Positions 7,752 through 16,436 of a DNA stretch of 64,000 nt are shown in pieces. The notes under the pieces are model-generated. The model was given only the letters and a program-made list of their open reading frames with translations. It was not told the origin of the DNA and did no database searches. The stretch lies in contig SVHA01000005.1 in NCBI GenBank assembly GCA_015056085.1, forward strand, positions 1 through 64,000, given 5' to 3'. A program made the position numbers and the translations under genes. Position 1 is the first letter of the stretch; each line of letters starts with the position of its first letter. This DNA comes from Clostridiales bacterium (GTDB taxonomy: Bacteria > Bacillota > Clostridia > Christensenellales > Aristaeellaceae).

Positions 7752-9233
7752 ATGGCCTTTGCATCCACAAGAGGCGGCGCCTGCGCCCATGCATCCCAGA
7801 CGATTTTGCAGGGACTGGCCCCCAACGGCGGCCTGTTTGTGCCCGATGAATTCCCCGGCGTGTCCCTTGAGGACATCGGCGCCATGGCACAGATGGATTA
7901 CCCTGCCCGTGCCGCCATGGTCCTTCAGAAGTATCTGGATGATTTCACCCCGGAAGAGATCGCCTGCGCTGTGCAGGCGGCGTATCGCCCGGATAAGTTT
8001 GACGATCCCGCTGTGGCGCCGGTGAAGCCTGTCGCCCCCGGCACTTTCATGCTGGAACTGTTCCACGGGCCCACCCTGGCCTTCAAGGACATGGCGCTGC
8101 AGCTTTTGCCCCACCTGATGACCCTGTCTGCCCGCAAAAACGGCGAGACCCGGGAAGTGAACATTCTCGTGGCTACCAGTGGTGACACCGGCAAGGCAGC
8201 GCTGGAGGGCTTCAAGGATGTGCCCGGCACCAGCTGCACCGTGTTTTATCCCACCGACGGCGTCAGCGATGTGCAGAAGTTGCAGATGACCACCACCGGC
8301 GGCAGCAACACGAAGGTGATTGCCCTCAGGGGCAATTTTGACGACGCCCAGACCGGCGTCAAGGCCCTGTTTGCCAGCGCTGATTTCGCTGCCCAGGCCA
8401 ACCGTCAGGGCAAGGTGCTGTCCAGCGCAAACTCCATCAATTTCGGCCGCCTGGTGCCGCAGATCGTCTATTATTTCAGCGCCTATGCTGATCTGGCCGC
8501 TTCCGGCGCCATTGCCCTGGGCGACAAGGTGAACTTTGTGGTGCCCACGGGCAATTTCGGCAACATTCTGGCGGCGGAATACGCCCGCCGGATGGGTCTG
8601 CCGGTGAACAGACTCATCTGCGCCAGCAATCGCAACCGGGTGCTGACGGATTTCTTCTCAACCGGCGAGTATGTGTCTGACCGTCCCTTCTACAAGACCA
8701 CCTCGCCCAGCATGGATATTCTGATTTCCTCCAACCTGGAGCGGCTGCTGTTTGAGGCCGCAAATCGTCAGGGGGAAACGGTGGCGCAGTGGATGAACCT
8801 CCTGAAGAAGGAAGGCCGCTTCAGCGTCACGGAAGATCAACTCAAACAGATGCTGACGATTTTCTGCGCCGGCAGTGCGGATGACGCACAATGCGCCGAA
8901 GAAATCCGCACCCGCTACACCATGGACGGCTGCGTGATGGATCCCCACACGGCAGTGGCGTCCCGGGTGCTGCGGGAGTATCGGGCGGCCACCGGCGATG
9001 ACACGCCTGCGGTGATTGTGTCCACCGCCAGCCCGTACAAGTTTGCTGCGGACGTGCTGTGCGCCCTCAAAGGGGAAGCGCCTGCCTCCCCGGACGCTTT
9101 TGACTGCGCCGAAGAACTGCAGCGCATGACGGGTCTGGCGATTCCTCCGCAGGTGTCGGAACTGCGCTCGCTGCCTGTGAGCCACACCGCTGTGTGCGAA
9201 AAGGACGGCATGGCTTCCGCTGCCCTGGGTTGA
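7752..9233 (+). CDS. thrC: Threonine synthase
   Basis: This PLP enzyme converts O-phosphohomoserine to threonine and phosphate. The 493-residue protein has the family N-terminus (ASQTILQGLAPNGGLFVPDE), the PLP lysine in AFKDMALQ (Lys about 112) and the phosphate/PLP-binding TSGDTGKAA loop (about 142-148). The start at ATG 7752 follows GGAGG; the frame is open upstream but lacks a site. It is a single-gene unit, with no homoserine genes beside it. The stop codon is the first part of hairpin-array element copy 1 (TGA then CCAGGGG). Confidence 0.95.
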   Translation: MAFASTRGGACAHASQTILQGLAPNGGLFVPDEFPGVSLEDIGAMAQMDYPARAAMVLQKYLDDFTPEEIACAVQAAYRPDKFDDPAVAPVKPVAPGTFMLELFHGPTLAFKDMALQLLPHLMTLSARKNGETREVNILVATSGDTGKAALEGFKDVPGTSCTVFYPTDGVSDVQKLQMTTTGGSNTKVIALRGNFDDAQTGVKALFASADFAAQANRQGKVLSSANSINFGRLVPQIVYYFSAYADLAASGAIALGDKVNFVVPTGNFGNILAAEYARRMGLPVNRLICASNRNRVLTDFFSTGEYVSDRPFYKTTSPSMDILISSNLERLLFEAANRQGETVAQWMNLLKKEGRFSVTEDQLKQMLTIFCAGSADDAQCAEEIRTRYTMDGCVMDPHTAVASRVLREYRAATGDDTPAVIVSTASPYKFAADVLCALKGEAPASPDAFDCAEELQRMTGLAIPPQVSELRSLPVSHTAVCEKDGMASAALG

Positions 9234-9364
9234 CCAGGGGCTTTGCCCCTGGACCCTGTCAGAGGGCTGCGCCCTCTGGACTCCTGCTTGTGGGGCTCCG
9301 CCCCACACCCCGGCAGGGGCTCCGCCCCTGCACCCCGCAAGGGTCTTCGACCCTTGACCCATTA

Positions 9365-9397
9365 CCCCAAGCCCAAGGGCTTGGGGGATTATTTGTT
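9365..9397 (+). terminator. Terminator hairpin of element copy 1, thrC side
   Basis: CCCCAAGCCC and GGGCTTGGGG with a two-base loop, followed by GATTATTTGTT. Confidence 0.75.
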
Positions 9398-9784
9398 AAG
9401 GGGATTATCCTTTGTTTATTGTTGGGACGAGTAACAACGGAGGGGACTCCGAAGGGGTCCAGGGGGCGACCGGAAAGCCCCCTGGTTGCTGTGGGGAAAA
9501 CGTGCAACAGGTATCGGATTAGAAACGGATAATCCTTTATCCAAGGTGAGGATTTCGCCCTCACGGGCGACCAAAGGGCTTTCCGATCGCCCTTTGGAAA
9601 CCTTCGGCGCGACTCCGTACATACAATTCGGAACAAGTTGCAAGCGGAACGGCACATAGGCCGTTCCCTACATTTTTCTCCGGTTATGACTACTTACAAG
9701 GATGCAAACCGAAGGGGTCCAGGGGGCGATCGGAAAGCCCCCTGGTTGTTCCACAACAGACAACAAGCAGAAAACAATTCTACC

Positions 9785-9819
9785 AACAAAAAATCCCCCA
9801 AGCCCTTCAGGGCTTGGGG
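9785..9819 (-). terminator. Terminator hairpin of element copy 1, deaminase side
   Basis: On the minus strand CCCCAAGCCC/GGGCTTGGGG is followed by GATTTTTTGTTGG; it is nearly the mirror image of the thrC-side terminator. Confidence 0.75.
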
Positions 9820-10016
9820 TGATGGGTCAAGGGTCGAAGACCCTTGCGGGGGCGTTGGGGGCAGCGCCCCCAACTGGGGTGCAGGGGCAAAGCCCCTGCT
9901 GGGGGTGTGGGGGCAAAGCCCCCACCCAGGGGTGTCGGGGGCAGGGCCCCCGACTGGGGTGTGGGGCAAAGCCACACAAAAGGGGTCCAGGGGGCGTAGC
10001 CCCTGGCAGCGCCCCG

Positions 10017-11756
10017 TTACCGCACAAACTCCTGCTTCAGGGCGTCAAACACGCCCAGCGTGGTCAGGCGCAGGGAGGGAATCACCGGCAGGGAGAGGAA
10101 ACTCAGGTTCATGAACGCGTCCACGCCTTCGTGTACGCCCCGGTCACAGGCGGCTCGCTTGCAGGCTTCCAGTTCAGCATTGACTTCCTGCAGGGGGCGG
10201 TCAGTGATCAGTCCTGCCACAGGCAGGGGCAGCCGGGCAATGATGACGCCGTTTTCCGCCACGATCATGCCGCCACCCATTTCCCGCAGGCCGTTGATGG
10301 CGGTGAGAAGGTCTTCGTCACTTACGCCGCAGGCGATGATATTGTGGCTGTCGTGGGCCACGCTGGTGGCCACAGCGCCCCGCTTGAGGCCGTAGCCTTT
10401 GACGTAGCAGCAGGCCACATGGCCCGTGTTGTGGTGGCGCTCGCACACCGCCAGCTTCAGGATGTCCGCCTCTGCGTTCACGCCGGCAGCCCTGCCGCCA
10501 TCCTGGGTGACGATCTGGCCGGGGATCATCTGAATGACAGGCGCATCGTGGAGGGCAATCTTGTCAGCGGTGACAGGCGGCAGGTGGCAGGTGTTCAGCA
10601 CGCAGGCGGCCATGTCGGGGTCGATGTCGGGGCGATTCACCAGCGCCTGTGCGCCATTATCGGCATCAAAGACGCACTGGCCCCGCTTGAACACCTGGTG
10701 GACGTTCACATCCTTCAGGTCGTCCAGCACCACGAAATCCGCCAGATAGCCGGGGGCGATGGCGCCCTTGTTGTTCAGCAGGAAATACCGGGCGGCGTAG
10801 TGGCTGGCCACCTTGATGACGGTGATGGGGTCAGCACCCAGAGCAATCGCCTTGCGGACGATGTAATCGATGTGGCCCTTTTCCATCAGGTCGGCGGGAT
10901 GTTTGTCATCGGTGGAGAACATACAGCGGTGGGCGTACTGCTCCGTCAGCAGGGGCATCAAAGCCTCCAGATTTTGGGCGGCGGTGCCTTCCCGGATCAT
11001 GATGAACTGGCCCTTGCGCAATTTTTCCAGGGCGTTTTCCAGCGTGTCGCACTCGTGGTCTGAATACACGCCGGCGGACATATAGGCATTGAGGGCCTTG
11101 CCGGAAAGTCCCGGTGCATGGCCGTCGATCTTCTTGTGATGGGCCTGGGAGACGACGATCTTTTCAATCGTCTGCCGGTTGCCCGAAAGGATGCCGGGGT
11201 AGTTCATCATTTCCGCCAGACCAAGCACCCGGGGGTGATCAAAATAGGCGTTGATGTCCCGCCAGGAGAGGGTGGCGCCGCTTTCCTCAAAGGGCGTGGC
11301 GGGCACGCAGGAGGGCAGCATGAAATGCACATCCACCGGCAGACCTTCAGAAGCGGCCATCATGTAATCAATGCCGCCCATGCCGCAGACATTGGCGATT
11401 TCGTGGGGGTCGGTGATGACGGTGGTGGTGCCGTGGGGAACCACTGCCCGGGCGAATTCCGCCGGGGACACCAGCGAACTTTCCAGATGGATGTGGGCGT
11501 CGATGAATCCCGGCGCAACGATTTTGCCGGAAACGTCCACTTCCGTTTCGCCGGCGTAATTTTCGCCCATGCCCACTACCAGACCATTGGCCACCGCAAT
11601 GTCGCCGTGGCAGATCTCATTGGTGAACACGTTGATGTAATCGGCGTTTTTCAGCACCAGGTCAGCCTTTTCTTCTCCCAGCGCCACACGGACCAGCCGC
11701 TGCTTGCGGCGGACTTTCAGGGCGATGCGTTCAGCACGGGTCTTTGCCTCAGCCAT
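10017..11756 (-). CDS. ade: Adenine deaminase
   Basis: A 579-residue amidohydrolase-superfamily enzyme that converts adenine to hypoxanthine and ammonia for purine salvage. It has the metal-binding HIHLESS motif (about residues 88-94), PHGTTTVITDPHEIAN, the conserved SDHECDT and DDKHPADL segments, and the C-terminal adenine deaminase domain (SVAHDSHNIIACG). The start at ATG 11756 follows GAAAGGAG by about 11 bases; a GTG four codons earlier overlaps that site and is unlikely. It is transcribed alone and ends in TAA at the boundary of element copy 1. Confidence 0.95.
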   Translation of the reverse strand: MAEAKTRAERIALKVRRKQRLVRVALGEEKADLVLKNADYINVFTNEICHGDIAVANGLVVGMGENYAGETEVDVSGKIVAPGFIDAHIHLESSLVSPAEFARAVVPHGTTTVITDPHEIANVCGMGGIDYMMAASEGLPVDVHFMLPSCVPATPFEESGATLSWRDINAYFDHPRVLGLAEMMNYPGILSGNRQTIEKIVVSQAHHKKIDGHAPGLSGKALNAYMSAGVYSDHECDTLENALEKLRKGQFIMIREGTAAQNLEALMPLLTEQYAHRCMFSTDDKHPADLMEKGHIDYIVRKAIALGADPITVIKVASHYAARYFLLNNKGAIAPGYLADFVVLDDLKDVNVHQVFKRGQCVFDADNGAQALVNRPDIDPDMAACVLNTCHLPPVTADKIALHDAPVIQMIPGQIVTQDGGRAAGVNAEADILKLAVCERHHNTGHVACCYVKGYGLKRGAVATSVAHDSHNIIACGVSDEDLLTAINGLREMGGGMIVAENGVIIARLPLPVAGLITDRPLQEVNAELEACKRAACDRGVHEGVDAFMNLSFLSLPVIPSLRLTTLGVFDALKQEFVR

Positions 11757-11821
11757 GGACTGCGCCACTCCTTTCGTATCAGCCGGAATATGAGGATTGT
11801 CTGCTTCAGGTTATTTTGAAT

Positions 11822-11850
11822 ATTGTATCATAAACCGGGAAGAAAAACAA
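11822..11850 (-). promoter_or_regulatory. Promoter of ade
   Basis: TTGTTT, 17-base spacer, TACAAT on the minus strand. Confidence 0.6.
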
Positions 11851-11929
11851 ACCCGCCGGGAGGGATTTTCGGCAGATATTTTCATGAAGAAGGGGAGAAA
11901 CTGGACAAAAACGGGAAGGCGGGGATGAA

Positions 11930-12616
11930 ATGAATCAGTTTGCCTTGCTGACGGCCATGGCTGCGGCGGTGGGGATGACCATGAGACGCATCAGTTCCCT
12001 CAGGAAAACCGGGCGGGAGCAGGCCGCTGGGAGGCTCTACCGGCGGGCGTCGCTGATGCTGGGGCTGGGAGCGTGGGCGGCGCTGGTGGTGCAGGAAGGC
12101 GTGCTGGCCTATTCCGGGCTGATGAACTGGCGCACCGCCCTGCCCTTGCACCTGTGCAGCGTGATGGGCCTGCTGACGCTGCCGATGCTGCTGGCCCGGT
12201 CGCCTTTTTTATGGCACAGCGCGCTGCTGCTGGGGCTTCCCGGCGGGCTGGCGGCGCTGATCTTCCCCGCCATGCTGACCACCTCGGCGCCCTTTGTGAC
12301 GGCACTGGGGTTTCACTGGCTCCACGCCACGCTGGCGGTGGCGCCCCTGATGCCCTTTGCGCTGGGAAGGCGGCCGTCACGGGCGTGTGTATGGCACGCC
12401 TGGACGCTGCTGATAGCCCTGGGCTGTCTGTGCCTCGTGGCGAATCACCTCACCGGCGGGAATTATCTCTTTCTCTCAGTGCCCGTGGCGGGAACGCCCC
12501 TGGAAGCGCTGGCGCAAGGAGGGCTGCGGGCCTATCGGCTGTCGCTGATGGCACTGGCGGGGGTGCTTCTGATAGCACAAGGGTTTGTGTGCCGCAGAAT
12601 TTGGAGATATTCGTAA
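11930..12616 (+). CDS. YwaF/TIGR02206-like integral membrane protein
   Basis: 228 residues with about six or seven hydrophobic segments. The motif ALPLHLCSVMG in the third segment and NHLTGGNYLFL near residue 180 match the YwaF/TMEM164-like family (TIGR02206), whose bacterial role is not established. The start follows GGCGGGG a few bases upstream. It lies between the divergent ade promoter and the phosphate transporter gene; about 130 bases and a weak promoter separate it from the latter, so co-transcription is possible but not certain. Confidence 0.65.
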   Translation: MNQFALLTAMAAAVGMTMRRISSLRKTGREQAAGRLYRRASLMLGLGAWAALVVQEGVLAYSGLMNWRTALPLHLCSVMGLLTLPMLLARSPFLWHSALLLGLPGGLAALIFPAMLTTSAPFVTALGFHWLHATLAVAPLMPFALGRRPSRACVWHAWTLLIALGCLCLVANHLTGGNYLFLSVPVAGTPLEALAQGGLRAYRLSLMALAGVLLIAQGFVCRRIWRYS

Positions 12617-12650
12617 AGTTTTTGCGAAAAAACAAAAAACACGCAAGAAT

Positions 12651-12678
12651 TTGGTTGTTTTTCTCTTCTGATTATGGT
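12651..12678 (+). promoter_or_regulatory. Possible promoter of the Na/Pi transporter gene
   Basis: TTGGTT, 16-base spacer, TATGGT in an AT-rich gap. It is a weak match. Confidence 0.35.
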
Positions 12679-12745
12679 ACAGTGATTGCGTATACGCAAA
12701 AAAGTGAAGAAGCAAGAAAATGCACCCAAGGAGGGAATGCAAACG

Positions 12746-14413
12746 ATGCAAGAACAAATGACGATCATGAATGTACTGCAGCTCTTTGCCGGTCTGGGAT
12801 TGTTCCTCTTCGGCATGAACATTATGAGCGAGGGCCTGGAAAAGGCTGCCGGCAAGCAGCTCAAGGGCCTGCTGGGCGCTGTGACGAAAAACCGCTTTCT
12901 GCAGGTGGTGCTGGGCTTTATCATCACGGTGCTGATGCAGTCCTCGTCTGCCACCACGGTGATGCTGGTGGGCTTTGTCAACGCCGGCATGATGTCTCTG
13001 GCTCAGACGGTGGGCGTCATCATGGGCGCCAACATCGGCACCACGGTCACGGCGCTGATGCTCTCTGTCAACATCGACTTTGAAATCATCTTCTGCTTTG
13101 TGGGCATGATTCTGCTGTTCCTGCCCAGCAAGAAGTTCAAGGGCCTCAAGCAGTTTGTGCCGGTCATTATCGGTCTGGGCATCCTGTTCATCGGCATGGA
13201 TTATATGTCCAAGGCCATGGTGCCTCTCCGCGGCTCCGAGGTGTTCAAAAACGCCATTCAGAACGTGAGCAACCCCATCATCGGCGTGCTGCTGGGCGCC
13301 GGCATCACGGCGCTGCTGCAGTCCTCTGCTGCTTCCATCGGTATCCTGCAGTCTCTGGCGGCTGCTGGGCTGATTCCCTTCCAGACCTGTATTTTCATCC
13401 TCTTCGGCCAGAACATCGGCACCTGCATCACCGCCATTCTGGCCTGCATGGGCACCAATGCCACCGCCAAGCGCACGGCGATGGTGCATCTGCTGTTCAA
13501 CGTCATCGGCACGGTGATCTTCGTGGCCATCGCCTGGATTTTCCCGCTTCACACCTGGATCGAAGCCCTCACCCCTGGCGGAGTGGAAGAGATGATCAAG
13601 CTGCGCATCGCTGTGACGCACATCATCTTCAACCTGGGCACGACGGCGCTGCTGTTGCCCTTTGCCTCCCTGCTGGAGAAGGCCGCCTGCCTGCTGGTGC
13701 GGCCCGACAAGGAGACGGCCAACGCTCAGCCCATGCAGCTGATTCACTTCGACCAGCGTCTGCTCAACACGCCGCCCATTGCCGTTGCCCAGCTGTTCAA
13801 CGAAGTGCAGCGCATGGGCGACATCGCCCTGAGCAGCTATCGTGGGGCCGTGCAGTGCTTTGCTTCCTGGGATGACGCCGCCGCTGAAGAAATCAACCGT
13901 AATGAAGACGTGCTGGACTTCCTCAACAAGGAGATCACTTCCTGTCTGGTGGAAGTCAAGGGCCTTGACCTGAATGAAAAGGACACGAGGCTGGTGGGCT
14001 CCCTGTTCCATGTGGTGAACGATATGGAACGTGTGGGCGACCACAGCCAGAATATTCTGGAAGCCGCTCAGATGCGCCACGACGAGGAGATCAAGTTCTC
14101 CGGCAAGGCCATTGGTGAATTGGAAGACCTCTCCGCCAAGGTGCTGGGCCAGCTGGAGGAAGCCATGCGGATCTTCCGCGGCCAGGTGGGCAGCGATGCT
14201 GAACTGGGCCGGCTGGAAGCCTGCGAGCAGGAGATTGACAACCTGACCGAGGCGCTGCGTGTGCATCATGTGGAGCGCCTGAAGAACCGCAAGTGCTCTG
14301 CCCGCAATGGTATGCTGTATCTGGATATGCTCACCAACCTGGAGCGTATCGGCGACCATGCGGAGAATATTGCCACCTCCGTGGATGTGGTGGTGCCCGC
14401 CTACGTCAAGTAA
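12746..14413 (+). CDS. Na/Pi cotransporter family protein with PhoU-like C-terminus
   Basis: A 555-residue protein. The first about 310 residues are an NptA-type sodium-phosphate symporter with the two inverted QSS repeats (MQSSSATTVMLVGFVNAG and LLQSSAASIGILQSLAAAG) and the paired GANIGTT/GQNIGTC motifs. The last about 210 residues are a helical PhoU-like domain (NDMERVGDHSQNI, LERIGDHAENI), thought to sense or tune phosphate uptake. The start at ATG 12746 is 11 bases after AAGGAGG; ATG 12737 is too close. It stands alone and ends (TAA) at hairpin-array copy 2. Confidence 0.9.
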   Translation: MQEQMTIMNVLQLFAGLGLFLFGMNIMSEGLEKAAGKQLKGLLGAVTKNRFLQVVLGFIITVLMQSSSATTVMLVGFVNAGMMSLAQTVGVIMGANIGTTVTALMLSVNIDFEIIFCFVGMILLFLPSKKFKGLKQFVPVIIGLGILFIGMDYMSKAMVPLRGSEVFKNAIQNVSNPIIGVLLGAGITALLQSSAASIGILQSLAAAGLIPFQTCIFILFGQNIGTCITAILACMGTNATAKRTAMVHLLFNVIGTVIFVAIAWIFPLHTWIEALTPGGVEEMIKLRIAVTHIIFNLGTTALLLPFASLLEKAACLLVRPDKETANAQPMQLIHFDQRLLNTPPIAVAQLFNEVQRMGDIALSSYRGAVQCFASWDDAAAEEINRNEDVLDFLNKEITSCLVEVKGLDLNEKDTRLVGSLFHVVNDMERVGDHSQNILEAAQMRHDEEIKFSGKAIGELEDLSAKVLGQLEEAMRIFRGQVGSDAELGRLEACEQEIDNLTEALRVHHVERLKNRKCSARNGMLYLDMLTNLERIGDHAENIATSVDVVVPAYVK

Positions 14414-14519
14414 GTGGGTCGGGGGCTTTGCCCCGCACCCCTTTGCGGGGCTTTGCCCCACACCCCAGCAGGGGCTCCGCCCCTGCACCCCGCAAGGGCC
14501 ATTGGCCCTTGACCCATCA

Positions 14520-14556
14520 CCCCGAAATCCTGAAGGATTTCGGGGGATTTCTTTTA
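14520..14556 (+). terminator. Terminator hairpin of element copy 2, left side
   Basis: CCCGAAATCC and GGATTTCGGG, followed by GGATTTCTTTT. Confidence 0.75.
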
Positions 14557-14952
14557 TGGAGTAGTCTTGTGCATCGGACTTGTCTTTCCCGGTACAACCA
14601 GGGGGCTTTCCGATCGCCCCCTGGACCCCTTCGGCCTGCATCCTTGTAAGTAGACTTTGCCGAAACAATGAAAACCGTTCCTCCAACAAACAGGTTCATA
14701 TCTCTTCATCCGGAGGGAACCCGAAGGTTTCCAAAGGGCGATCGGAAAGCCCTTTGGCGGGGTGTGGGGCAGAGCCCCACAAAGACCAACTCGGCAAGGA
14801 AAACCGTTCCTCCAACAAACAGGTTAATACCCCTTTATCCGGGGGGGGAACCCGAAGGTTTCCAAAGGGCGATCGGAAAGCCCTTTGGTCGCCCGTGAGG
14901 GCGAAACCCCACCTTGCAGACAGGATCTTGCCGTTGGCAAAAGTTGTGCAAC

Positions 14953-15340
14953 GGCACAAAGAAAAGCCCCCTCCGGGAGGGGGCTCCGCCGTTAGGCGGT
15001 GGGGGAGCCTGCGCTGCTGCGGGTATGACCTCTTGCAAGGGATAGCGCTTGTTGGGTGTTCTTTCTCAGGCCTGAGAAAGAACCAAAGAGGGCCAGAGGG
15101 GGTGTCTCAATTCATCCCACCCGGAGACACCCCCTCTGGACTCCCCCCTTTCCCCCGGTCTTGTGAGAGTTATTGGGTTGACTGACCCACAAACGCCTCG
15201 CGGGGGCGGCCCGTTTCGGGGTCGCTCCGATGGAGTCCGTGTGCGGCGACGGAGCGCCGCACGCCGGAACTGTTGTAGAGGAGCGGGTGCGAGGTGTGCT
15301 TCGGTTTGTTGCCGGAGCAAAGTCAACTCACAAGGATGCA
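14953..15340. repeat. Central block of the hairpin-array element (in copy 2), 388 bp
   Basis: The block holds a CCCCCTCC/GGGAGGGGG hairpin, CCGCC/GGCGG, a perfect 24-bp palindrome (15059-15082, half-site TTCTTTCTCAGG), a 16-bp inverted repeat (CCAGAGGGGGTGTCTC at 15093-15108, its complement at 15124-15139) and a GTGCGGCG/CGCCGCAC hairpin. Matching blocks of 386-390 bp are present in three other elements in the same orientation. Confidence 0.85.
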
Positions 15341-15443
15341 GCCCGAAGGTTTCCAAAGGGCGATCGGAAAGCCCTTTGGTCGCCCGTGAGGGCGAAACCT
15401 CATCCTTCAAAAAAAGAGTAGCCTGAAAGGAAAAACCCACATA

Positions 15444-15478
15444 CAAATAATCCCCCAAGCCCTTCAGGGCTTGGGGTG
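15444..15478 (-). terminator. Terminator hairpin of element copy 2, right side
   Basis: On the minus strand, CCCCAAGCCCT and AGGGCTTGGGG are followed by GATTATTTGT. Confidence 0.75.
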
Positions 15479-15611
15479 ATGGGTCAAGGGCCAATGGCCC
15501 TTGCGGGGGTATCGGGGGCAGCGCCCCCGATTGGGGTGCGGGGCAAAGCCCCGCTGAAGGGTGCAGGGGCAGCGCCCCTGCAGGGGGGTCCAGGGGGGAT
15601 CACCCTCCTGG

Positions 15612-16436
15612 TCAAGGATTGAGTTCCATGCTGGGATAAATGCAGCCCTGCCCCACGGGGGTGGGGTTGAAATGCCGGGCAAGCGCCACCTGCGGCTTGC
15701 TGTTGGACAAAATCGTACTGGTGAACAGGCTCACGCCCTCCCGGGAGAGAATCGTCATGGCGTGGCGCAGCAGGCTGGTGCCCAGGCCCTGCCGGCGGAA
15801 GGCCGGCGCAATATACATGGCCAGCACTTCACTGCTGCCGCCATGACCGGCCAGCAGCGCCTCGCCTGCCAGGGCGGGCGCACCGTTGGCGCCGGTGTAC
15901 ACCAGCGACAGGCACAGGAAATGGGGCATGGTCAGCGCCTGTGCGAGATAATTCTGATTGATATGGTTGATGCCGTTCTGGTTCAGCCGGGCAATCAGCG
16001 CAGACTGCTCCCCGAAGGTGTTCAGCGGCGTCTGCTGATAATCAAAGCCCAGAGGCGCCCGCTCTTCCGCCGGAGGGCATTCCAGGCGCAGCATCTGGTC
16101 GGCAGGCGTCACATCAAAACCATTGTGGAGATAAAACTCCAGCTGCTGGCTGTCAGAGGGCGACAGGGACGTGTACACCCGGGCGCCTTCCGCAGGATTC
16201 TTCTCGTGCCAGATCTGATGGGCACGGGCCAAAAGTGCGCCAAAGAGAAGATACTGGGCGGCGGGCTGGCAGTCCAGCGAAAGGAACATATTGTGGGGCC
16301 TGTCAGGGAAAATATCGGGCTGATAGGTATAAATGATGGTTCCGCAGCCGTAATTGGTGCCCATGTTATCCGTGGCCAGGAACACATTCTCCGGCGGCTG
16401 ATTGTTATAGACGCCCTGAGGATGAATCACATTCAT
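15612..16436 (-). CDS. GNAT-family acetyltransferase, probably two GNAT domains
   Basis: 274 residues. The C-terminal half has the acetyl-CoA loop AMYIAPAFRRQGLGTSLL of GNAT N-acetyltransferases; the N-terminal half (SLSPSDSQQLEFYLHNGFDV) looks like a second, less conserved GNAT fold. The acceptor is unknown. Its ATG overlaps the stop of the upstream Lgt-like gene (ATGA), so the two are translationally coupled and share the consensus promoter at 17579-17607. Its TGA stop is fused to hairpin-array copy 2 (TGACCAGG). Confidence 0.8.
   Translation of the reverse strand: MNVIHPQGVYNNQPPENVFLATDNMGTNYGCGTIIYTYQPDIFPDRPHNMFLSLDCQPAAQYLLFGALLARAHQIWHEKNPAEGARVYTSLSPSDSQQLEFYLHNGFDVTPADQMLRLECPPAEERAPLGFDYQQTPLNTFGEQSALIARLNQNGINHINQNYLAQALTMPHFLCLSLVYTGANGAPALAGEALLAGHGGSSEVLAMYIAPAFRRQGLGTSLLRHAMTILSREGVSLFTSTILSNSKPQVALARHFNPTPVGQGCIYPSMELNP

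Larger units (their letters stand above)
9234..10016. repeat. GC-rich hairpin-array element, copy 1 (lacks the central block)
   Basis: The element fills the gap between convergent thrC and the adenine deaminase gene. It starts with a chain of hairpins with three-base loops: CCAGGGGC-TTT-GCCCCTGG at 9234-9252, then AGAGGGC-TGC-GCCCTCT, TGTGGGGC-TCC-GCCCCACA, GCAGGGGC-TCC-GCCCCTGC and CAAGGGTC-TTC-GACCCTTG, ending in a terminator hairpin. Three versions of the GCGATCGGAAAGC module follow (about 9460, 9570 and 9720), and then a second hairpin chain in the opposite orientation that runs to the deaminase stop. The conserved 390-bp central block of copies 2-5 is missing, replaced by about 130 bp of unrelated sequence. 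Confidence 0.85.
14414..15611. repeat. GC-rich hairpin-array element, copy 2 (largest)
   Basis: This fills the space between convergent Na/Pi and GNAT genes. In order it holds a hairpin chain ending in a terminator (14520-14556), the GATCGC module near 14600, two tandem copies of an Aaaaccgttcctcc-type spacer each followed by a GCGATCGGAAAGC module (near 14740 and 14870), the central block (14953-15340), another module (near 15360) with a GCCC-GTGA-GGGC hairpin, a reverse-strand terminator and a hairpin chain reaching the GNAT stop codon. The internal duplication of the spacer-plus-module unit is seen only here. Confidence 0.85.

Noticed and set aside
9234-10016. Hairpin chains considered as a CRISPR array or REP sequences
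   Set aside because: There are no constant repeats with unique spacers, no cas genes, and the units differ in stem sequence. Typical REP/BIME units are uniform and lack these triloops and the large central block.
15163-15426. An 80-odd codon ORF in the central block, present in several copies
   Set aside because: It runs through hairpins, has no ribosome site, and in copy 5 a TGTTGA change stops the frame. A second frame starting MESVCGDGAPHAG stays open in all four copies but also lacks a ribosome site; I regard both as by-products of a conserved structured sequence.
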